A stretch of DNA of 27,907 nt. Origin: Lachnospiraceae bacterium UBA1753. GTDB taxonomy: Bacteria; Bacillota; Clostridia; Lachnospirales; Lachnospiraceae. The notes beneath the pieces were generated by a model, which worked only from the letters and a program-made list of their open reading frames with translations, had not been told where the DNA came from and searched no databases. This document shows positions 24,401-27,907 of this stretch, one piece after another; position 1 is the first letter of the stretch; the number at the start of each line of letters is the position of its first letter. A program made the position numbers and the translations under genes. The stretch is taken from positions 8,316 through 36,222 of the forward strand of contig DCHL01000083.1 in assembly GCA_002317595.1 (NCBI GenBank), in the 5' to 3' direction.

Positions 24401-24555
24401 TCAAGTGGATATGCCTCCCCATCAACCACAACCTCGGTCAATGAACTGGGGGAAATATTAACCATTCCCACAACTATCCTGCCGTCAAAAAGGACAATTC
24501 GGGCATTTCTCAATATATAAGGTCTGATATCCGCAAAACTGATCTGATTATCCAT
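18490..24555 (-). CDS. Giant multidomain protein: Sm-like/cold-shock-like array, helical region, Ig-like domain, C-terminal STAND NTPase
   Basis: A 2021-aa protein with no family I can name and no signal peptide. Sm-like units are seen near 12-60 (RIVLFDGRIVVGMV), 137-182, 187-236 (SLKDGRTVEGLV) and 438-489. Cold-shock-like barrels often follow directly: 60-123 (GKITEFDADKGLGKI), 320-405, 490-548 (GKITAYRQDNGTGYV), 551-630 and 861-922 (FGIVTDFNMEKGIASI). Residues about 1090-1450 are helical and about 1456-1555 are Ig-like (SPGQTTFNLIVTN). The NTPase covers about 1590-2021: NPYADAADG...FFGRETEI, Walker A GQKKSGKSS (1644-1652), Walker B VVLIMDEF (1759-1766) and a C-terminal winged-helix-like end. 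The start has GGGAGA upstream. Likely cytosolic RNA sensing with NTP-driven switching; inferred only. Confidence 0.82.
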   Translation of the reverse strand: MDNQISFADIRPYILRNARIVLFDGRIVVGMVNISPSSLTEVVVDGEAYPLEEIQNIEFVGKITEFDADKGLGKIEGCIFDMDDIVDEESAEIIIYGEYKCTAACRLSLATGKIEADDVRVLEHERVFDDAEILDEEMIYLFKDGSSFVGTLADDMGLKQLVSVDGTEKIYNQDEIENVIRIPELNERIRASLKDGRTVEGLVANAAGGRLVLVGENENLDVLELGDVEAVRYRGQVVKAGEVKTPSKGESFRIVSEETTKIISYECRKYYFENTAEYDLLKKGTEVSYVHGIGRNGYIAKNIVLENRTAEVLPDGETETGRGIVLFMPNSQTPGSVGYIGPEYVSKAYCAFNDYDMPRGSVSFSRDALKFEPAPGRIFLVEYECTVSGEEERQSRTAFSVKLIQDFPYAESARITLDEDGNAVVTPFSVSLLERFEHREVELTMKSGLVMMGMLESVSADEIRFVDRNNRIATTETIKKNDIAKVRFYGKITAYRQDNGTGYVDGEYWFHINSLLDYADAPNIRIGNRILFGMEQTNKGKYCAAYELSAPQIGYIVKYVSMQAGISFGFIVDPEDLEASLASEDRKGKIYFRSSDIVNPDEFMLNTYSYYYEVTYSRDRDDVAKNVKIIRRHEIAATVSESGPAQSAEYVVEQLPESVELSEYMEGAEEAFGDAYWEFGLINMCGSFYGIINKGYINTKYEKEIDPQMLGERVAFDPARVNFLGSDGLKTNKTSYLVRYVQKGTAINPKTGEEELTIDYDYPIQVLRAVNKKWCKSISISDGVLHIDTAQVASPVIKGDVEREYSFELPEIMSGENIIFQKNDRSMEAYEIERFDEERECFIAVDGTMLLEKDITRYYRFGIVTDFNMEKGIASINNMFEVHLEIIDAKAINIVKNQLNGVRLHVLYGVENDEPVEVIRITAEFTSLFMWDRVVVTGSDAVRKAITVEKEDHEANHYISVLSDGAINKSIKSNLLIGRDVYARICAHPMSEEIGSQPELALSAFDLRMVEEMAMIQYDAGRNIYMGYRNPTFYYPVLGKLTSLAKVNGQNAAVVFVINEDGFSLSAYLKSDAEDEDTEVVYEEIDNASIDTIFSERLVRFLMSRVNLREKNLKEIELGEDGMPVDEEQIKKAVDILMRHNGAFSKIDAATVAERYPEIFEKLDDGSKGGKKYDARRMMLMGLADMCYKIGKNLNFVAGEHAYYISVMLRCSTESSQITKYLYLLFLQDFGTPEERVSFVKSNKKCDQSVFETLFKNNCRKMSEFISHLMLLESASIERVCDLLHQNSFLERRVAEAITQIDDSVGNDRLAEMVESLRRLYQDDKRRFSEEITSLLSRSSISSVLLEQLKYMQVRFLKLVTDDDENYFETLTSICLKLNGYTDHPGFSAQEEVLRTAYTDLLLLLKTINDRPCKEAVEILLLCTDRNSGKNVIQKLIDETAGLISELYSNQESIPQITCMPNESILSPGQTTFNLIVTNGDLNQKLQSAENIVLNLESYSEGVSVGIKYEDLNELKRHRLAAGDQVSVEVSIESEEKTDEKITIGWSVGFDYIGSFEGGNPVSRHMDIDNGSTFDLQYGTQMVLDLSRSYNNPYADAADGIVLEDDTMFFGRETEIADIKSAIIATDDDGTERFALGKPVIIHGQKKSGKSSLVYQIKNYIASSESLSESAIIINFDNFLDDIGGAEILSFFKRSFYTRILVRFDEEMMDKHFDVYKEMLKNDLTIPSIDEPEYDETWPTAFSKFFEKFKQMDKGRHTVVLIMDEFTLLCTTIMKEIEMHPENETLSQIPNFIKTFAKLGFVQIIIGHEAMKRALNKLNVWNHTMEFSEAIEVVALDEEASKQLVIKPMMEALGFDPYDTKLGAKAIERLLDLSGRNATYLMRLCNRMFNYFVGGKCRHSRILETDVNDMIREYISELSLDDFDILLNEDGDALGSFENRLTYKYLKRTAILAKRSTDCRTADIGKIASDLTELENIDSQVVESTRTLLEGRRVISITTGGRVRINTGLFIEFIWQREGGK

Positions 24556-24594
24556 CTGGTGTTCTCCCTGGAATATAGAAATTTATACACAATA

Positions 24595-24623
24595 AGAATA
24601 CCATATTTTCTGTTATTTATAAA
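24595..24623 (-). promoter_or_regulatory. Candidate promoter of the NTPase pair
   Basis: On the minus strand an extended -10 TGGTATTCT (24603-24595) stands 17 bp downstream of a weak -35 TTTATA (24623-24618). It lies between the terminator of the second transporter operon and the ATG at 24555, which is the only place a dedicated promoter can be. Confidence 0.35.
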
Positions 24624-24633
24624 CAATATACAC

Positions 24634-24670
24634 AAAAAAAGAGACAGCCGCGCTCTTGCACGACTGCCTC
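24634..24670 (-). terminator. Terminator of the second sugar transporter operon
   Basis: On the minus strand GAGGCAG (24670-24664) pairs with CTGTCTC (24647-24641) including one G-U pair, followed by seven Ts (24640-24634). It is placed 49 bp after the last permease stop (24719) and isolates that operon from the NTPase genes. Confidence 0.8.
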
Positions 24671-24718
24671 AGGAATTCATTTGTACTACTTGAAATTGTA
24701 ATGAATTATTGTAAAAAA

Positions 24719-25894
24719 TTACTTAACTGCGTTCTTAGCATTAGCTCTGATATCAAATACAACAGCTGCAAGGAGAACGACACCCTTTACAACCTTCTGC
24801 CAGTTGGCATCAACGCCCATAAGGGACATTCCAAGGTTGATAACACCGATAAGTGTACCACCGACAACCATGCCGAATACACTACCGGATCCACCGTATG
24901 CAGATACACCACCTACAACGCAGGAAGCGATCGCATCCATCTCGTAGTTAGTTCCTGCTGTTGAGTTAGCAGCCTGGAATCTTGCAATTACGAGGTACGA
25001 TGTAATAACTGTAAGAATAGCCATGTTCAGGTAAGCCACGAACATGATGAGCTTTGTGTCAACACCTGAGAGCTTTGTTGCCTCAGCGTTTCCACCGATT
25101 GTGTAGAAATATCTACCAAATACAGTCTTCGATGTGATGAAGCTGTAGATAAGTACGATTACTACTACCCATACAAGAACTGTAGGGATACCGCCTGACT
25201 TAGCAAGCTTGTAAGCAAAGAGAAGGATTACTGCTACTGAAAGAACAGACTTAACGATTACAGATACAAGTGAATCTGCCTCATATCCCTTCTTAAGCTT
25301 GTTTGCACGTGTACGGAAGTTAAGGATAACTACAACGATACATGCAATCACGCCAACTACCATACAAGGAACGTTGAACTTATTTACAGGAGTACCAAGT
25401 ACCTTGCCGGAAAAAATAGAAAGGAACAGATCCGGGAAGGGAGCAATACTACCTGTTGTTGAGTTTGCACTCAGGATAGCTGTACCCCAGCCTCTGAAGG
25501 CAAGGAAACCAGCAAGTGTTGCAATCCACGGCGGAACATTAACATACGCAATAAGATATCCAAGAACACATCCGTACACAATACCAACAACCATCATGAT
25601 GATGATAGCTACGATTGAGTTCATGTTCATCAGATCCTTATGCATCAGCACACCACCGATTGCACCCATGAAGCACACGAAGGAACCACATGAAAGATCG
25701 ATATTACCACCAGTGAGCATACAGATCAGCATACCTGTTGCAAGAACGTATACATACGCATTCTGAGTAATCAGGGCGTTAAAATTCATTGGCTGGAACA
25801 TCTGTCCCTTTGTCATTGCAGTGAAGAATAAGTACACCAGGACAAGGACAATTATCATCGCATTTTTCTTTAAAATCTCAGCATAATTTTTCAT
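24719..25894 (-). CDS. Sugar ABC transporter permease, second copy in tandem
   Basis: A 391-aa CUT2 permease, hydrophobic throughout with about ten membrane segments and a positively charged C-terminus (RANAKNAVK). Family patterns are MLTGGNIDLSCGSFVCF near 62-78 and MDAIASCVVGGVSAYGGSGSVFG near 322-344. It is clearly a paralogue of the permease encoded just upstream (25910-27076) and more distantly of mmsB at 358-1527. GGGAGGAGG lies 6-8 nt before the ATG, and only 15 bp separate it from the upstream permease stop. The pair probably forms a heterodimeric channel; a recent duplication with redundant homodimers is the alternative. Confidence 0.93.
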   Translation of the reverse strand: MKNYAEILKKNAMIIVLVLVYLFFTAMTKGQMFQPMNFNALITQNAYVYVLATGMLICMLTGGNIDLSCGSFVCFMGAIGGVLMHKDLMNMNSIVAIIIMMVVGIVYGCVLGYLIAYVNVPPWIATLAGFLAFRGWGTAILSANSTTGSIAPFPDLFLSIFSGKVLGTPVNKFNVPCMVVGVIACIVVVILNFRTRANKLKKGYEADSLVSVIVKSVLSVAVILLFAYKLAKSGGIPTVLVWVVVIVLIYSFITSKTVFGRYFYTIGGNAEATKLSGVDTKLIMFVAYLNMAILTVITSYLVIARFQAANSTAGTNYEMDAIASCVVGGVSAYGGSGSVFGMVVGGTLIGVINLGMSLMGVDANWQKVVKGVVLLAAVVFDIRANAKNAVK

Positions 25895-25909
25895 ATTCTT
25901 CCTCCTCCC

Positions 25910-27076
25910 TTACTTCTTCTTATTAGACATAACATCAAAGATAATAGCAGCCAAGAGAACAAGTCCCTTAACAACCTTCTGCCAGTTGGCCTCAACACCC
26001 ATGATACTCATACCCTGGTTGATGATACCCATGAGAACGGCTCCGATAATCACACCGAAGATACCACCCTCTCCACCGTATGCAGACGCTCCACCGATGA
26101 AGCAGGCTGCGATGGCATCCATCTCATACATCTGTCCGAATGTAGGCTGGGCCTGTGTAGCTCTTGCTACTGTAAGAATACCAGCAAGACCTGACATAAG
26201 TCCCATGTTGATGTAAGCGAAGAAATAAGGCTTTCTGGGGTCAATACCTGAAAGCTTTGTAGCCTTCTCATTACCACCAACTGCATACAGATATCTACCC
26301 ATTGTAGTCTTCGTTGTTACATAAGCGTATGCAAGAAGAACAACTGCAATCCAGATAAGTGCTGTAGGGATACCCTTGTAATTAGCCAATGTGTAGAACA
26401 GCCATACAATAACTGCACAGATTACTACAGCCTTAATAATTACAGAATAAAGAGGTGCGACCTCATATCCATTTGCCTTAGCGCTGATTCGGTTCTTAAG
26501 AATAGCTGCAACATATATTGCTGCAATAAGAATACCAGCCGCAAAGCATGTCATGTTAAGACTTCCACCACCAAGGAAATCAGGGACGAAGCAGTCTGCG
26601 CCACCACCAAATACGTTAAGGAAAGTGGTATTGCTGATACCAACTGTATATCCCTGAAGAACAACGTTTGAAAGACCACGGAATGCGTACATTCCGGCAA
26701 GGGTTGCAATGAAAGGAGGAACCTTAACATAAGCAATCCAATAGCCCTGCCATACTCCGACGAGAGCACCAATAGCAAGCATGGCAAGAACAGAAATCCA
26801 TACGTTGATGTTCTTATCCATCATTACCGCACCGATACCACCAACGAAGCAGACTACAGATCCGCAGGCAAGGTCGATATTACCACCTGTCAGGATACAG
26901 AGCAGCATTCCGGCTGCAAGTACGAATACGTATGCATTCTGAGAAATAAGGTTATTAACATTCTGAGGGATCAGAATCTTACCCTGTGTTGTTACCTGGA
27001 AAAGAATAACGATAAGAACAAGGGCGATAACCATAGTGTATTTTTTCAAAACAGCTAATACATTAACATTTGACAT
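25910..27076 (-). CDS. Sugar ABC transporter permease, first copy in tandem
   Basis: A 388-aa CUT2 permease with about ten hydrophobic segments. It shares the pattern ILTGGNIDLACGSVVCF near residues 61-77 and MDAIAACFIGGASAYGGEGGIFG near 323-345 with its downstream paralogue, and ends in MSNKKK. The ATG lies 3 nt after the stop of the ATPase gene; the ribosome binding site is a weak AAGGG inside the ATPase end, suggesting translational coupling. Substrate is unknown: the binding protein gene is not in the window and is presumably upstream of the ATPase gene, beyond 27907. Confidence 0.93.
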   Translation of the reverse strand: MSNVNVLAVLKKYTMVIALVLIVILFQVTTQGKILIPQNVNNLISQNAYVFVLAAGMLLCILTGGNIDLACGSVVCFVGGIGAVMMDKNINVWISVLAMLAIGALVGVWQGYWIAYVKVPPFIATLAGMYAFRGLSNVVLQGYTVGISNTTFLNVFGGGADCFVPDFLGGGSLNMTCFAAGILIAAIYVAAILKNRISAKANGYEVAPLYSVIIKAVVICAVIVWLFYTLANYKGIPTALIWIAVVLLAYAYVTTKTTMGRYLYAVGGNEKATKLSGIDPRKPYFFAYINMGLMSGLAGILTVARATQAQPTFGQMYEMDAIAACFIGGASAYGGEGGIFGVIIGAVLMGIINQGMSIMGVEANWQKVVKGLVLLAAIIFDVMSNKKK

Positions 27077-27079
27077 AAT

Positions 27080-27907
27080 TTATTCGCCCTTTCCTGACTG
27101 AATGATAGCAGCCATAATATTTTCCTGAGTAGCCTCATTTGCAGGCATCTCACCAACAAACTTGCCCTCATTCATGATGTAGATCCTGTCGCTCATTCCA
27201 ATAACCTCAGGAAGCTCAGAAGAAATCATGATAACTGACTTTCCTTCTGAAACCAGCTGATTGATGATGCAGTAAATCTCATACTTAGCGCCGACGTCAA
27301 TACCTCTTGTAGGCTCGTCAAGGATAAGAATGTCAGGATCTGTAAACATCCACTTTGCAAGAAGAACCTTCTGCTGGTTTCCACCTGAAAGGTTACCAAC
27401 ATTCTGCTCCACTGAAGGAGTCTTGGTCTTGAGCTTATCTTTATACTCAACAGCAACCTGATACTCCTTATCAACATCAATGATACCATTGTCGCTGACA
27501 CCAACCATGTTGGCAATTGATGTATTCACACGAATAGGATTAGAGAGGATAAGTCCGTTACCCTTTCTGTCCTCTGTAACGTATGCAAGCTTTGCATTGA
27601 TAGCTTCTCTTGCATTCTTAAGAGTGATCTCCTGTCCATTGATTTTAAGAGTTCCTGTGATGTTAGTACCATACGAACGACCGAATACACTCATTGCAAG
27701 CTCGGTACGTCCAGCTCCCATCAGACCATATATACCAACAACTTCACCCTTGCGTACATTAAGGCTGACATTGTCAACAACCTTTCTCTCAGCATAGATA
27801 GGATGATAAACTGTCCAGTCATCAACCTCCATATTGATATCGCCGATTTCAACGCCCTGTCTCTTAGGGAAACGGTCTGTGATTTCACGACCAACCATTC
27901 CCTTGAT
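27080..27907 (-). CDS. mmsA: Sugar ABC transporter ATPase, C-terminal half (5' part outside the window)
   Basis: The frame is open to the right edge and gives 275 residues covering the second nucleotide-binding domain of a CUT2 ATPase. The visible start IKGMVGREITDRFP aligns with residues 239-252 of the MmsA at 1544-3094 (IIKGMVGRELSNRYP). It has the lysine-less P-loop GLMGAGRTE, signature LSGGNQQKV and Walker B ILILDEPTRGID, as in the first operon. An ATG at 27898 is internal and not the start. It is followed by two permease genes, so a complete second importer of the multiple-monosaccharide type is expected. Confidence 0.94.
   Translation of the reverse strand: MKGMVGREITDRFPKRQGVEIGDINMEVDDWTVYHPIYAERKVVDNVSLNVRKGEVVGIYGLMGAGRTELAMSVFGRSYGTNITGTLKINGQEITLKNAREAINAKLAYVTEDRKGNGLILSNPIRVNTSIANMVGVSDNGIIDVDKEYQVAVEYKDKLKTKTPSVEQNVGNLSGGNQQKVLLAKWMFTDPDILILDEPTRGIDVGAKYEIYCIINQLVSEGKSVIMISSELPEVIGMSDRIYIMNEGKFVGEMPANEATQENIMAAIIQSGKGE

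Overview
The window looks like a chromosomal segment of a strictly anaerobic Firmicute, most likely a Lachnospiraceae member of the Butyrivibrio/Roseburia kind. This rests on the CUT2 sugar ABC transporters with an Ala/Pro/Glu-rich lipoprotein linker, NifS/NifU-type Fe-S assembly, a CpI-like cytosolic [FeFe]-hydrogenase, strong AGGAGG ribosome binding sites and sigma-A promoters. It is an inference from gene content and style; no marker gene or rRNA is present.

Layout. 1-330: the end of what looks like an IS21-family element (a 29-residue coding tail, a highly structured stretch, and three 25-bp-spaced terminal repeats) abutting the 3' end of a sugar transporter operon. 358-4663 (minus): chvE-mmsA-mmsB multiple-monosaccharide transporter with its own promoter and an internal terminator after the binding-protein gene. 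4758-6835 (minus): nifS, nifU and a small membrane protein. Divergent promoters separate nifS from aroF (DAHP synthase, plus strand, 7084-8112). 8233-10719 (minus): xerD-type recombinase, a Nudix ADP-ribose pyrophosphatase and an output-less double-receiver protein. 10861-16475 (minus): WYL regulator, a TIM-barrel protein of uncertain role, a NuoF-tail/GltD flavoprotein and an [FeFe]-hydrogenase, closely packed in one direction. 16541-24555 (minus): two adjacent, probably co-translated large NTPases. 24719-27907 (minus): a second CUT2 transporter with two tandem permease genes and an ATPase cut by the window end.

How they work together. The hydrogenase and its GltD-like partner probably exchange electrons between NAD(P)H and H2. 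The transporters feed pentoses/hexoses into the fermentation that needs this redox valve. Fe-S assembly by NifS/NifU would serve the cluster-rich enzymes.

The most unusual part is the pair of NTPases at 16541-24555. The first (2021 aa) appears to carry an N-terminal array of alternating Sm-like and cold-shock-like beta-barrels, a helical region, an Ig-like domain and a C-terminal P-loop NTPase. The second (648 aa) has a P-loop NTPase followed by a region with HEPN-like features, including an R-N-x3-H motif, and a small beta domain. A WYL regulator follows directly. My reading is an RNA-sensing NTPase coupled to a possible RNase effector, i.e. a candidate conflict or stress-response system that I cannot match to a named one. 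A second oddity is that at least two genes (aroF and the 648-aa NTPase) are followed by a diverged tandem copy of their own 3' terminus.
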